Below, in pieces: positions 29,174 through 36,928 of a stretch of 64,000 bases of DNA. Each line of letters opens with the position of its first letter. Within the stretch, counting starts at the first letter, position 1. Source of the DNA: Cryobacterium glucosi (GTDB lineage: Bacteria > Actinomycetota > Actinomycetes > Actinomycetales > Microbacteriaceae). The notes under the pieces are model-generated. The model was given only the letters and a program-made list of their open reading frames with translations. It was not told where the DNA came from and ran no database searches. A program made the translations under genes and the position numbers. The stretch spans positions 357-64,356 of the forward strand of contig NZ_SOFS01000034.1 of the NCBI RefSeq assembly GCF_004402235.1. The letters run 5' to 3'.

Positions 29174-30108
29174 GCTCCTTCACCCCCACCGCTGACGGCG
29201 GCCCGATCGTCGTCGTCGGCTCGATCAACGTCGACCAGCTCATGGTCGTCGAGCGCCATCCCGCGCCAGGGGAAACCCTGATCGCGCGGTCGATGGAATT
29301 CCTGCCGGGCGGCAAGGGCGCCAACCAGGCCGTCGCAGCGGCCCGGCTGGGCGCGCACGTCAGCCTCGTCGGCGCCACCGGGAGCGATTCCGTCGCCGGG
29401 CTCACGATGGCTCTCCTCGAGCGGGCCGGCGTCGACCTGTCCGCCGTGTCCGCCATCGACGGCCCGACCGGCCTCGCCCTCGTCACCGTGGCCGACGACG
29501 GGGAGAACACCATCGTCGTCGTCCCCGGGGCGAACGCCGCCGTGGGGGCGGATGTCGTCGGTGACGCCGCCGACCTCATCGCGCGGGCCGCCGTCGTCGT
29601 GCTGCAGGGCGAGATCCCCGCCGCCGGCATCGAGGCGGCCGTCCGCCTGGCCACCGGCCGGGTCGTGCTCAACCTCGCTCCCGTGATCGCCGTCGACCCC
29701 GCCACGATCCGGCGGGCCGACCCGCTCGTCGTCAACGAGCACGAGGCCGCACTCGTCCTCGCGCTCGTCGACCCCGGCACGGACATCCCCCGTGGGGACG
29801 CCGAGCTCGTGGCCAGGCTCCGCGCCTGGGGCGTTCCCGCCGTGGTGCTGACCAGGGGAGAACAGGGTGCGATCTGTTCCGATTCCCTCGGCACGACCAC
29901 GGTTCCCTCGCCCCGGGTCGCAGCGGTCGACTCCTCCGGCGCCGGCGATGCCTTCGTCGGGGCGCTCAGCGGACGGCTCGCCGCCGGCTCCAGTCTCCTC
30001 GACGCCGTGCGCCTCGCGGTCAGGGTCGGCGCGTTCGCGGTGCGCACGCTCGGCACCCAGCAGTCGTATCCCGGCGCGGACGACGAACTCCCCGAGGTGG
30101 AGAAGTGA
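29170..30108 (+). CDS. rbsK: ribokinase
   Basis: A 312-residue PfkB-family kinase that phosphorylates D-ribose at O5 with ATP, feeding the pentose phosphate pathway. The first PfkB signature GGKGANQAVAAARLGA is near residue 46, and the second DSSGAGDAFVGALSG near residue 255 holds the catalytic Asp and anion hole. VNEHEAALV is the usual ribokinase segment before the ATP site. The GTG start overlaps the rbsB stop by 4 bases and the rbsD start overlaps this stop by 4 bases, so translation is coupled through the end of the operon. Confidence 0.95.
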   Translation: MSSFTPTADGGPIVVVGSINVDQLMVVERHPAPGETLIARSMEFLPGGKGANQAVAAARLGAHVSLVGATGSDSVAGLTMALLERAGVDLSAVSAIDGPTGLALVTVADDGENTIVVVPGANAAVGADVVGDAADLIARAAVVVLQGEIPAAGIEAAVRLATGRVVLNLAPVIAVDPATIRRADPLVVNEHEAALVLALVDPGTDIPRGDAELVARLRAWGVPAVVLTRGEQGAICSDSLGTTTVPSPRVAAVDSSGAGDAFVGALSGRLAAGSSLLDAVRLAVRVGAFAVRTLGTQQSYPGADDELPEVEK

Positions 30109-30488
30109 AGCGGACCGGCATCCTGAATGCCGACCTCTGCGGCGCCCTCGCCAGACTCGGGCACACCGACCTGGTCCTGGTGGCCGATTGCGGCATGCCG
30201 ATCCCGGCGGGGGTGCCGGTGGTCGACCTCGCTCTCGTCCACGGCATTCCGCGGTTCGAGCAGGTCCTCGATGCCCTCACAAGCGACATGGTGTTCCAGC
30301 ACTGCATCGCCGCCGAGGAAGCGAAGGGCGCCCCGGCGGGTGCCTGGCTGGCCGAGCGTTTCGACGGGATCGAGTACATCAGCCACGAGGATCTCAAGGC
30401 GCTCTCCGCGTCTGCCAAGCTCTTCATCCGCACGGGCGAGGCCACGCCGTACGCGAATGCGGCCCTGGTCTGCGGGGTGTCATTCTGA
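30105..30488 (+). CDS. rbsD: D-ribose pyranase
   Basis: A 127-residue mutarotase that interconverts beta-pyranose and beta-furanose ribose so that ribokinase receives the furanose form. The catalytic His is H20 (RLGHTDLVLVADCGMPIP), as in characterised RbsD proteins. The C-terminal RTGEATPYANAALVCGV completes the sugar site at the subunit interface. The GTG overlaps the rbsK stop by 4 bases. Last gene of the rbs operon; a strong terminator follows 49 bp downstream. Confidence 0.95.
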   Translation: MKRTGILNADLCGALARLGHTDLVLVADCGMPIPAGVPVVDLALVHGIPRFEQVLDALTSDMVFQHCIAAEEAKGAPAGAWLAERFDGIEYISHEDLKALSASAKLFIRTGEATPYANAALVCGVSF

Positions 30489-30536
30489 GCCACGGCTCTT
30501 GAGATCGACGTGGTCCGCCGAAACGGCCACACTGAA

Positions 30537-30567
30537 GGGGCCGGGGAAATCTCCCCGGCCCCCTTTT
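30537..30567 (+). terminator. rho-independent terminator of the rbs operon
   Basis: A perfect GGGGCCGGGG stem (30537-30546 with 30553-30562), 6-base loop, then CTTTT. It separates the rbs operon from the glycerate kinase gene. Confidence 0.92.
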
Positions 30568-30604
30568 CTCACCCCATCGGTTGCGCCCGGCAGAGGATCA
30601 CCGC

Positions 30605-31750
30605 ATGAAGTTCGTTCTGGCACCCGACTCCTTCAAGGAATCGATGACCGCGGCGGAGGCCGCGGCCGCGATGGAACGCGGCATCCGTTCGGTGTTCCCG
30701 GATGCCGTGTGTATCGTCGCGCCGATGGCCGACGGCGGGGAGGGAACGGCAGACGCCCTCGTGACCGCGCTCGGCGGCACCCTCGTCACGGCCGAGGTGC
30801 AGGATGCGCTCGGACGAACGGTTCCGGCGACCTATGGGTTCGTGGCCGCCGAGGGCCTGGCGGTCGTCGAGATCGCCGCGGCCGCCGGCATCCACCTCGT
30901 CGCGGTCGCCGACCGTGACCCCCGGATCGCGAGCACCTTCGGGGTCGGCCGGCTGATCGTTGACGCGCTCGACCGCGGCGCACGCCGGTTCATCGTCGGG
31001 CTCGGCGGATCGGTCACCAACGACGGCGGGGCGGGCATGCTTCAGGCGCTCGGCGCGCGGCTGCTCGACGTCGGCGGCGCTGAGCTGCCCCGCGGAGGCG
31101 CAGCCCTTGCCCGCCTCGCCCGGATCGACCTGTCCGGGTTCGATCCGCGACTCGCGGACACGTCTTTCCGGATCGCGTGCGACGTGACCAACCCGTTGCT
31201 CGGCCCGAGCGGGGCCAGCCGGGTGTTCGGACCCCAGAAGGGTGCGGATGAGTCGACCGTGGCCGAGCTCGACGCTGCCCTCGGCGTCTTCGCGTCCGTC
31301 GTCACGTCGATGACGGGCCGCGAGGTCGCCACGGTCGCCGGCGCCGGCGCCGCCGGCGGGCTCGGAGCGGCCTTCCTCGCCTTCTTCGACAGCACGATGC
31401 AGCGCGGCGTTGACGTCGTGATGGAGGCCGCCCACCTCTCCGAGTCGATGGCGGGCGCCGACATCGTGTTCACGGGGGAGGGCAGCATCGACGCCCAGAC
31501 CCTCGGCGGGAAGACCCCGCTCGGCGTCGCGGAAACCGCGGCCAGGCACGGCGTGCCCGTGATCGCCTTCGCCGGCCGGGTCGGGGAGGGTGCCGAGGCG
31601 CTGTACGGGCACGGGTTCGCCGCTCTCGTTCCGATCGTCCTGGGCGTCTGCACCCTGGCGGAGGCGCTCGCCGCCGGCGCGGCCAACCTCGAGAAGGCCG
31701 TCGCGACCACCTGTCGCCTGCTCACGGTTCCGCAGCACTCCCGGCCCTGA
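30605..31750 (+). CDS. glycerate kinase (GlxK/GarK family)
   Basis: A 381-residue kinase that phosphorylates D-glycerate to 2- or 3-phosphoglycerate. The N-terminus FVLAPDSFKESMTA, the acidic PMADGGEGTADAL, LGGSVTNDGGAGMLQALG (substrate/nucleotide loop near residue 136) and TGEGSIDAQTLGGKTP near residue 290 are signatures of the type-1 glycerate kinase family. Length is normal. The ATG at 30605 follows AGAGGA at 7 bases. It is transcribed apart from rbs, given the terminator. Just downstream and convergent lies a BPG-dependent phosphoglycerate mutase, which would act on its product; this may be coincidence. Confidence 0.93.
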   Translation: MKFVLAPDSFKESMTAAEAAAAMERGIRSVFPDAVCIVAPMADGGEGTADALVTALGGTLVTAEVQDALGRTVPATYGFVAAEGLAVVEIAAAAGIHLVAVADRDPRIASTFGVGRLIVDALDRGARRFIVGLGGSVTNDGGAGMLQALGARLLDVGGAELPRGGAALARLARIDLSGFDPRLADTSFRIACDVTNPLLGPSGASRVFGPQKGADESTVAELDAALGVFASVVTSMTGREVATVAGAGAAGGLGAAFLAFFDSTMQRGVDVVMEAAHLSESMAGADIVFTGEGSIDAQTLGGKTPLGVAETAARHGVPVIAFAGRVGEGAEALYGHGFAALVPIVLGVCTLAEALAAGAANLEKAVATTCRLLTVPQHSRP

Positions 31751-31776
31751 CTTGTGGCATCCGCAACTCGAGGGGA

Positions 31777-32571
31777 CTAGGTGCCGCCGTCGGCGGTGAG
31801 CCGGGCCGCGGCGGGCAGTGCGGCGGCGGAATCGAGGTAGTGGCCGCCCGCCGAGAGCGGCTGCCGCGGGAGCGCGCCCGTGGGTTCCTGCGCCAGGTCG
31901 GCGGCCGTGAAGCGATAGACGAGCGGATGCCCGGTCGGAAGATTGAGCCGGTGGATCGCGTGGTCGTCGAGGCCGTCCAGCAGCGCGCAGTAGGCCCGGA
32001 GCGAGTTCCCGTGGGCGACGACGAGCACGGTCTGGCCGAGGCGGAGGCGCGGAACCACCTGTTCGGCGTGGAACCGGCCGACCCTCGCCATGACGTGGCT
32101 GAGCGCCTCGGTGCGGGTGAGCGCTTCGGCAGGGAGCCCGCGGAACAGGGGCGATTCGCGCGCGGCCGCGAAAGCCTCGTCGTCGAGGGGGGGCGGAGCG
32201 GTGTTGACCGACCTGCGCCAGGCCAGGAACTGGGCCTCGCCGAATTCCGCCCGCACGTCGGCCTTCGAGCGACCGGTCAGGGCTCCGTAGTTGCGCTCGT
32301 TGAGCCGCCAGTCGGCCTGCGGGGCCGCTGGGTGTTGTCGCAGCTCCTCGACCAGGATGTCGGCCGTTCGCCGGGCCCGCTGCAGGGCTGAGGTGAACAC
32401 GGCGTCGGGGTGGAGGCCCGCCGAGGCTACCAGCCTGGCGGCGGACCGGGCCTCTGCCGCCCCCAGATCGGACAGCGGCGCGTCGAGGATCCCGGTGAAC
32501 AGGCCGGAGGCATTCGCCGTGCTCTCGCCGTGCCGCAGGAGCACGAGAGTGCCGGGAGTGCGGGTGCTCAC
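31777..32571 (-). CDS. gpmA: 2,3-bisphosphoglycerate-dependent phosphoglycerate mutase
   Basis: A 264-residue glycolytic enzyme interconverting 3- and 2-phosphoglycerate. The nucleophilic His lies in LLRHGESTANASGLFTG (residues 10-26), followed by LNERNYGALTGRSKADV and FLAWRRSVNTAPPPLD. The latter two are the BPG-binding insert that sets true mutases apart from phosphatases. The second His is in VVAHGNSLRAY. The N-STANA and SVN variants of the usual STWN and SYD are diverged, so it might be a second, less typical mutase, and another gpmA could exist elsewhere. The GTG at 32571 follows AGAGGA at 7 bases. Codons upstream to 32829 encode proline/arginine-rich noise. Confidence 0.85.
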   Translation of the reverse strand: MSTRTPGTLVLLRHGESTANASGLFTGILDAPLSDLGAAEARSAARLVASAGLHPDAVFTSALQRARRTADILVEELRQHPAAPQADWRLNERNYGALTGRSKADVRAEFGEAQFLAWRRSVNTAPPPLDDEAFAAARESPLFRGLPAEALTRTEALSHVMARVGRFHAEQVVPRLRLGQTVLVVAHGNSLRAYCALLDGLDDHAIHRLNLPTGHPLVYRFTAADLAQEPTGALPRQPLSAGGHYLDSAAALPAAARLTADGGT

Positions 32572-32674
32572 TGGCCTGTCCTCTCGGCGTTCCGACCGGG
32601 ACGCTCCTGTCAGGCTATCGCCCGGCCGTGCCCGGCGCGGTCGTGCTGGGCACGGCCGTTCCGGGGCGGACGGC

Positions 32675-33298
32675 TCAGAAGTCGAAGCCGCCGCCGAAGT
32701 CCCCGCCGCCGAAGTCGCCCCCGCCGAAGTCACCGCCGGTGTCGGACCCCGTGTCCGCTCCGGCTTCCGTGCTCGTGTCGCTCGCGGAGTCCCCGCCGGA
32801 ATCGGTCCCTGAATCGCTCGCTGCGGCATCCGTCGCCCCCGGGTCCGGCAGGAACGCGCTCACGAGCGCGGACCCGATCACGTAACCGGCGACCGTGCCG
32901 AGGATGGTGCTGCCGACCATGCCGCCGAACCCCAGGCCGCCCTGGCCCTGGCGGCCGAGGGTGCGTTCGAGGGTGCCGGGCTCGCGGAGCTCTGCACGGG
33001 TGGCGGCCTTCGCGAGCGTCGCTGGCGCGGCGTCGGCCGGGCGTTCGCTCGGCGTGGCGTTCTCGGTGAGGCGCTGGAAGAGCAGGTCGCGCTGCTGGTC
33101 GGTGAGCTTGGCGAAGGCCTCGGTGTGCACTTGCTCGATGGTCTCCGGCGGCGCCGTGCGCAACAGGTACTGGTAGCGCTCGACGGCGATCTCGTCGTCG
33201 GTGCGCTGCGGGACGGCGCCACGCGTGGTGGGCGCGGTGCGGGCCTGTGCCGTGCTGCCCTGTTCGTCGCGGCCGAAGAGGCGGTCGAGGAATCCCAT
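32675..33298 (-). CDS. protein of unknown function with Gly/Asp/Phe repeat tail
   Basis: A 207-residue protein I cannot assign. Residues 1-8 (MGFLDRLF) form an amphipathic start. Residues 35-75 contain a helical region with ERYQYLLRTAPPETIEQVHTEAF and KLTDQQRDLLFQRL, which resembles small helical modules in other actinobacterial proteins. A single glycine-rich hydrophobic segment, GGMVGSTILGTVAGYVIGSALVSAF, lies near residues 123-148. The tail is almost only Asp, Ser, Gly, Thr and ends in four GGDF-like repeats and GGGFDF. The tail could be an extracellular or condensate-forming low-complexity segment; this is inference. The SD AGGAG precedes the ATG by 6 bases. The length of the tail could vary by slippage of 15-bp repeats. 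Confidence 0.8.
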   Translation of the reverse strand: MGFLDRLFGRDEQGSTAQARTAPTTRGAVPQRTDDEIAVERYQYLLRTAPPETIEQVHTEAFAKLTDQQRDLLFQRLTENATPSERPADAAPATLAKAATRAELREPGTLERTLGRQGQGGLGFGGMVGSTILGTVAGYVIGSALVSAFLPDPGATDAAASDSGTDSGGDSASDTSTEAGADTGSDTGGDFGGGDFGGGDFGGGFDF

Positions 33299-33440
33299 GG
33301 TGTGCTCCTGGTCAGTCGTCTTGTGAGTCGTCGATCGGTTGCGTCCACGATGCCAGCCGGGGCTGGGTATGCACTGGGCTTCCGGGGCGCTCCCCAGGAT
33401 GGCGGCTCCCGGACCGGCGGCGATGATGAATGATGGAGGC

Positions 33441-34277
33441 ATGACTCGAACCGTTTCCGGAGCCCGCGTGCTGATCACCGGCGCTGCCAGCGGCATGGGC
33501 CGCCTCTACGCCGAGCGGGCCGTCGCAGAGGGGGCGCGGGCGGTGATCCTGTGGGATCGGGACGCCGCCGCTCTCACCAGGACGGCCGCTCGCCTCTCCG
33601 AGGGGGCCACCGGCTCGACCGCGGTGTTTCCGTACGTCGTCGACATCGGAGACCTGGGTGCGATCGCGCAGACAGCCCAACGCGTGCGCACGGAAATCGG
33701 AAATCCGGACATCGTGATCAACAACGCCGGGATCGTGCGCGGCGCCTTCTTCTGGGAACACGACAACGGCGACGACACTCGCCCCACCATGCAGATCAAC
33801 GCCCTCGCCCCGATGTACATCGCCCGCGAGTTCCTGCCGGGGATGATGAGCACCAACGGCCGGGAATCGCGGATCGTGAACATCGCCTCGGCGGCCGGCC
33901 TGCTCTCCAACCCGAGGATGAGCGTGTACGCGGCCTCGAAGGCCGCCCTGATCGGCTGGAGCGATTCCCTGCGGCTCGAGCTCGTGCAGCAGGGTTTCAG
34001 CCGGGTCAAGGTCACCACGGTGTCGCCGAGCTATATCTCGACCGGCATGTTCGACGGCGCGCGCGGGCCGCTCCTGACTCCCATACTCACACCGGAATAC
34101 GTCGTCGACCGGGTCTGGCGGGCCATGCTCGCCGGGACTCCGCAGGTGACCATGCCGTGGACGGTCGGTCTGTCGAAAGTGTTGCGGGGCATCCTGCCGC
34201 TGCCGGTCTGGGATCTCGTGGCCGGCCGCGTCTTCGGCGTTTACAACACCATGGACGACTTCGTCGGGCGTCGCTGA
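33441..34277 (+). CDS. short-chain dehydrogenase/reductase
   Basis: A 278-residue classical SDR with cofactor motif TGAASGMG (residues 12-19), NNAGIVRG near 92 and the active-site pair Ser in NIASAAG with Y-A-A-S-K. The C-terminal 40 residues (PWTVGLSKVLRGILPLPVWDLVAG) are hydrophobic and typical of SDRs acting on lipids or steroids at membranes. The start is taken at the ATG 33441 from family fit, but GGAGG is only one base upstream; ATGs at 33423 and 33426 are alternatives. It converges on the quinone oxidoreductase gene. Substrate unknown. Confidence 0.88.
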   Translation: MTRTVSGARVLITGAASGMGRLYAERAVAEGARAVILWDRDAAALTRTAARLSEGATGSTAVFPYVVDIGDLGAIAQTAQRVRTEIGNPDIVINNAGIVRGAFFWEHDNGDDTRPTMQINALAPMYIAREFLPGMMSTNGRESRIVNIASAAGLLSNPRMSVYAASKAALIGWSDSLRLELVQQGFSRVKVTTVSPSYISTGMFDGARGPLLTPILTPEYVVDRVWRAMLAGTPQVTMPWTVGLSKVLRGILPLPVWDLVAGRVFGVYNTMDDFVGRR

Positions 34278-34290
34278 CCGTCCGGGCGGG

Positions 34291-35235
34291 TCAGGGCAGC
34301 AGGACGATCTTGCCGCGCGGATGCCCGTGCTCGCTGAGCTCCTGGGCTGCGGCCGCCTCGGCGAGCGGGAAGACCGCCGCGATCTCGACATCGAACCGGC
34401 CGGCGGCCGCCAGCTCGGTTGCAAGTCGCAGGCCCGCCGCCCTGAGCTCGACCTGCTCCGGGGTGAGCGGAACCGGGCTGCCGCCTGACCAGGCCTGGAT
34501 GCCGAGCTCCGCCGCCTTCCGGCCGACCACGATCGTGCCGATCCTGCTGCGGTCGGCGACGAGCGCGAAGGAAGCCTCGAGGGCCTCGTCGGTGCCCGCG
34601 GCATCCAGGACGACGTCGACGCCCCGGGGAGCCACCGAACGGATGCGATCGACGAGACCGGGCCCGTACACGACCGGGATCGCGCCGAGTTCGGCCAGCC
34701 GGGCCTGGTTCGGCTCGCTCGCCGTCGCGATCACGGTCGCGCCGTCGAGCAGGGCGAACTGGATCGCGGCCTGTCCGACGCTGCCAGAACCGCCGTGGAT
34801 GAGCAGGGTGTCCGCCGATCCCAGTCCGAGGGAGCGGAGCGCCTGGTAGGCCGTACCGGCCGGCACTCCGAGGGCCGCGGCCTCCGCCCAGCCGAGTCCG
34901 TCCGGCTTGCGAGTGAGCTGCGCGGGGGTCGCTGTCAGGTGGCTGGCATAGGCGCCAGCGGCGCCGAGCACGATCACGGCGTCCCCGACCGACCAGCCGG
35001 TCACGCCGGCGCCGACCTCGACGATCCGCCCGGCGGCGTCGGAGCCCGGCCGCCTCGGCGTCGTGATCGGGCCCGTCGGGCGGATGGCCCTGCGGATCTT
35101 CCAGTCGATCGGGTTCACGCCCGCCGCCCGGACCGCGACCACGACTTCGCCGGCGGATGCCCGGGGCTCGGCCACCTCGACCAGCTCGAGCACCTCGGGT
35201 CCGCCGAATTTGCTGTACTGAACGATCTGGGCCAT
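34291..35235 (-). CDS. NADPH-dependent quinone oxidoreductase-like protein (zinc-free MDR)
   Basis: A 314-residue medium-chain reductase. It has the N-terminal GroES-like fold with VRAAGVNPIDWKIRRA, the NADPH-binding HGGSGSVGQAAIQ near residue 148, and no zinc ligands, as in QOR/zeta-crystallin enzymes. VATASEPNQARLAELGA fits the cofactor ribose contact. It would reduce quinones or alkenals with NADPH. The ATG at 35235 follows GAGGAG at 5 bases. It is divergent from the second lacI-type gene, with 140 bp between the starts holding that gene's promoter and operator, so cross-regulation is possible. Confidence 0.9.
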   Translation of the reverse strand: MAQIVQYSKFGGPEVLELVEVAEPRASAGEVVVAVRAAGVNPIDWKIRRAIRPTGPITTPRRPGSDAAGRIVEVGAGVTGWSVGDAVIVLGAAGAYASHLTATPAQLTRKPDGLGWAEAAALGVPAGTAYQALRSLGLGSADTLLIHGGSGSVGQAAIQFALLDGATVIATASEPNQARLAELGAIPVVYGPGLVDRIRSVAPRGVDVVLDAAGTDEALEASFALVADRSRIGTIVVGRKAAELGIQAWSGGSPVPLTPEQVELRAAGLRLATELAAAGRFDVEIAAVFPLAEAAAAQELSEHGHPRGKIVLLP

Positions 35236-35285
35236 GGGGTCTCCTCGAGTCGGTGGAGGGCGGAATGACAACCCCCTCCCGCATT

Positions 35286-35314
35286 TTGACACCTCTGCGC
35301 CTCCGCAATAGTCT
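35286..35314 (+). promoter_or_regulatory. promoter of the second LacI-type regulator
   Basis: TTGACA at 35286-35291, a 17-bp spacer and TAGTCT at 35309-35314 (3 of 6 to TATAAT). The LacI-type operator begins 12 bp later, about where transcription would start. Confidence 0.55.
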
Positions 35315-35325
35315 GGGCATCAGCT

Positions 35326-35339
35326 TGGAAACGTTTCCA
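35326..35339. promoter_or_regulatory. single LacI-type operator, perfect 14-bp palindrome
   Basis: TGGAAACGTTTCCA is a perfect palindrome with central CG, the standard LacI-family site. It lies 36 bp before the regulator start and just downstream of the promoter, so autorepression is likely. It differs from the rbs operator in having one site, not two. Confidence 0.85.
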
Positions 35340-35374
35340 CTTGACGCAGTCCCGGCAGGGCAGGGGGTGCAGTG

Positions 35375-36394
35375 ATGGTCACGATCACCATCAAGGACGT
35401 TGCCGCGCTCGCCGGCGTCTCCGTCGCGACGACGTCCCGGGTGCTCTCCGGAAACCCCGCCACCTCGGCGGACGCCCGCTCCCGGGTGCAGGCGGCCGTC
35501 GCGGAGCTCGACTATCGGCCGAACGCCCAGGCCAGGGCGCTCCGGTCCACCCGCACGCACGCGATCGGCCTGCTGGTGCCGGATGTCCGGAACCCGTTCT
35601 TCGCGGACCTCGCCCACACGGTCGAGCAGGCTGCCCTCGTGCACGGCTTCGTGACGCTGCTCGGCAACGCGAACGAGCGGAAGGACCAGCAGGACCGGTA
35701 CCTCGACAACCTGATCGCCCGGCGCGTCGACGGCATCATCGTCGCGCCGCTCGGTGACGGGAGCGGCAGCATCCGCTCGGTCGTCGGACGGGAGATCCCG
35801 GCCGTCTTCATCGACCGCACCATCGAGGGCATCGACCTGCCGAGCGTCACGACGGACAGCGACACCGGGATCCGGGAGGCGGTCGATCATCTCGCCGCGC
35901 TCGGGCACACCCGGATCGGCTACATTGCCGGGCCGCAGTCCACCTCGACCGGCCGTGAACGCTACGCGAGCTTCGTCCGGGCCGCCGGCGACCGGGGCCT
36001 CAGCCTCGACCCAGCGCTCATCGTCTTCGGCGACTTCCAGCCCGAGAGCGGCTCGGCCGCCGTGCGCACCCTGCTCGCACTCAATGAACCGCCGACCGCG
36101 CTTCTCGTCGCGGACAGCCCGATGGCGTTCGGCGCGATCGGCGCGATCCAGAAGCTCGGCCTCCGGATCGGCACCGACGTCGCCCTGGTCTCCTTCGACG
36201 ACATCGACTGGCTCGCCCTGCTCGATCCGCCCGTGAGCGTCATCGCGCACAGTGTCGCGGACATGGGCCGGATCGCCGTCGACATGCTCAGGACCGTGAT
36301 CGACGGCGGCACGCCGGAGTCCGTGCGCCTGCCCAGCCGGTTGATCATCCGGGGCTCCTCCGCGACCCCGGTCGATCCCAGTCGATCCCGCTAG
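35375..36394 (+). CDS. LacI-family regulator, RbsR paralogue
   Basis: A 339-residue regulator with HTH ITIKDVAALAGVSVATTSRVLSG, differing from RbsR at only a few positions of the recognition region, and an effector domain about 70% identical to RbsR by eye (shared DVRNPFFADLAHTVEQAA, QQDRYLD and GHTRIGYI). The conserved pocket suggests ribose or a close pentose/nucleoside ligand. No sugar transport or catabolic genes follow; the next gene is PNPOx-like, 9 bp downstream. It is thus an orphan copy that may regulate itself, the divergent quinone oxidoreductase, or the rbs operon. The ATG at 35375 is used with AGGGGGTG upstream; a GTG one codon earlier is possible. Confidence 0.9.
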   Translation: MVTITIKDVAALAGVSVATTSRVLSGNPATSADARSRVQAAVAELDYRPNAQARALRSTRTHAIGLLVPDVRNPFFADLAHTVEQAALVHGFVTLLGNANERKDQQDRYLDNLIARRVDGIIVAPLGDGSGSIRSVVGREIPAVFIDRTIEGIDLPSVTTDSDTGIREAVDHLAALGHTRIGYIAGPQSTSTGRERYASFVRAAGDRGLSLDPALIVFGDFQPESGSAAVRTLLALNEPPTALLVADSPMAFGAIGAIQKLGLRIGTDVALVSFDDIDWLALLDPPVSVIAHSVADMGRIAVDMLRTVIDGGTPESVRLPSRLIIRGSSATPVDPSRSR

Positions 36395-36403
36395 GCTCTG
36401 CGC

Positions 36404-36928
36404 GTGACCGAATCCTTCCGTTCCCTGTTGCGCTCCCTGCCGGACTTCCCGGCCTCCCTCCCGCCCTTCGACGCGAAGGCCGCCGAGTCCGATCCCGCCC
36501 TGCTCTTCCAGGCCTGGCTTGCCGCCGCCCTCGCCGCCGGGGTGCCGCAGCCGCACGCCTTCAGCCTCGCCACGACGACCGCTGCCGGCCAGCCGTCCTC
36601 ACGGATGCTGATCCTCAAGAACATCGACGAGGCCGGCTGGCACTTCGCGAGCTCCGCGACCTCGCGCAAGGGCCTCGAGCTCAGTGAGAACCCGAGCGCG
36701 GCGATGAACTTCTACTGGCCGCAGCTGGGCAGGCAGGTGCGCGTTGTCGGTTCGGTGATCGAGCTCTCGGCCCGGGCATCCGCGCAGGACTGGGACGAGC
36801 GCCCCGGCGCCGACGGCCGGCCCAACTCGAGCTGGCGGCTTTACGCGCTGCAGCCGAGCGAGATCGAGTTCTGGCAGGCGAGCGCCGACCGGAACCACGT
36901 GCGCTACCGGATCGAGCTGTCGAAATGA
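36404..36928 (+). CDS. pyridoxamine 5'-phosphate oxidase-like flavoprotein
   Basis: A 174-residue protein of the PNPOx split-barrel group. LATTTAAGQPSSRMLILKNID and FASSATSRKGLELSENPSAAMNFYWPQLGRQVRVVG form the FMN site. The C-terminal LQPSEIEFWQASADRNHVRYRIEL matches the PdxH dimerisation/PLP region (EFW...R..R). It is shorter than E. coli PdxH (218) and lacks the N-terminal substrate-gating segment. It may oxidise pyridoxine 5'-phosphate, but a different flavin- or F420-dependent reduction cannot be excluded. GTG start, 9 bp after the LacI gene; the stop overlaps the next SDR by 4 bases. Confidence 0.82.
   Translation: MTESFRSLLRSLPDFPASLPPFDAKAAESDPALLFQAWLAAALAAGVPQPHAFSLATTTAAGQPSSRMLILKNIDEAGWHFASSATSRKGLELSENPSAAMNFYWPQLGRQVRVVGSVIELSARASAQDWDERPGADGRPNSSWRLYALQPSEIEFWQASADRNHVRYRIELSK

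Noticed and set aside
32675-32740. Diguanylate cyclase GGDEF/GGDF motif
   Set aside because: The GGDF strings are part of a simple Gly/Asp/Phe repeat without any cyclase domain.
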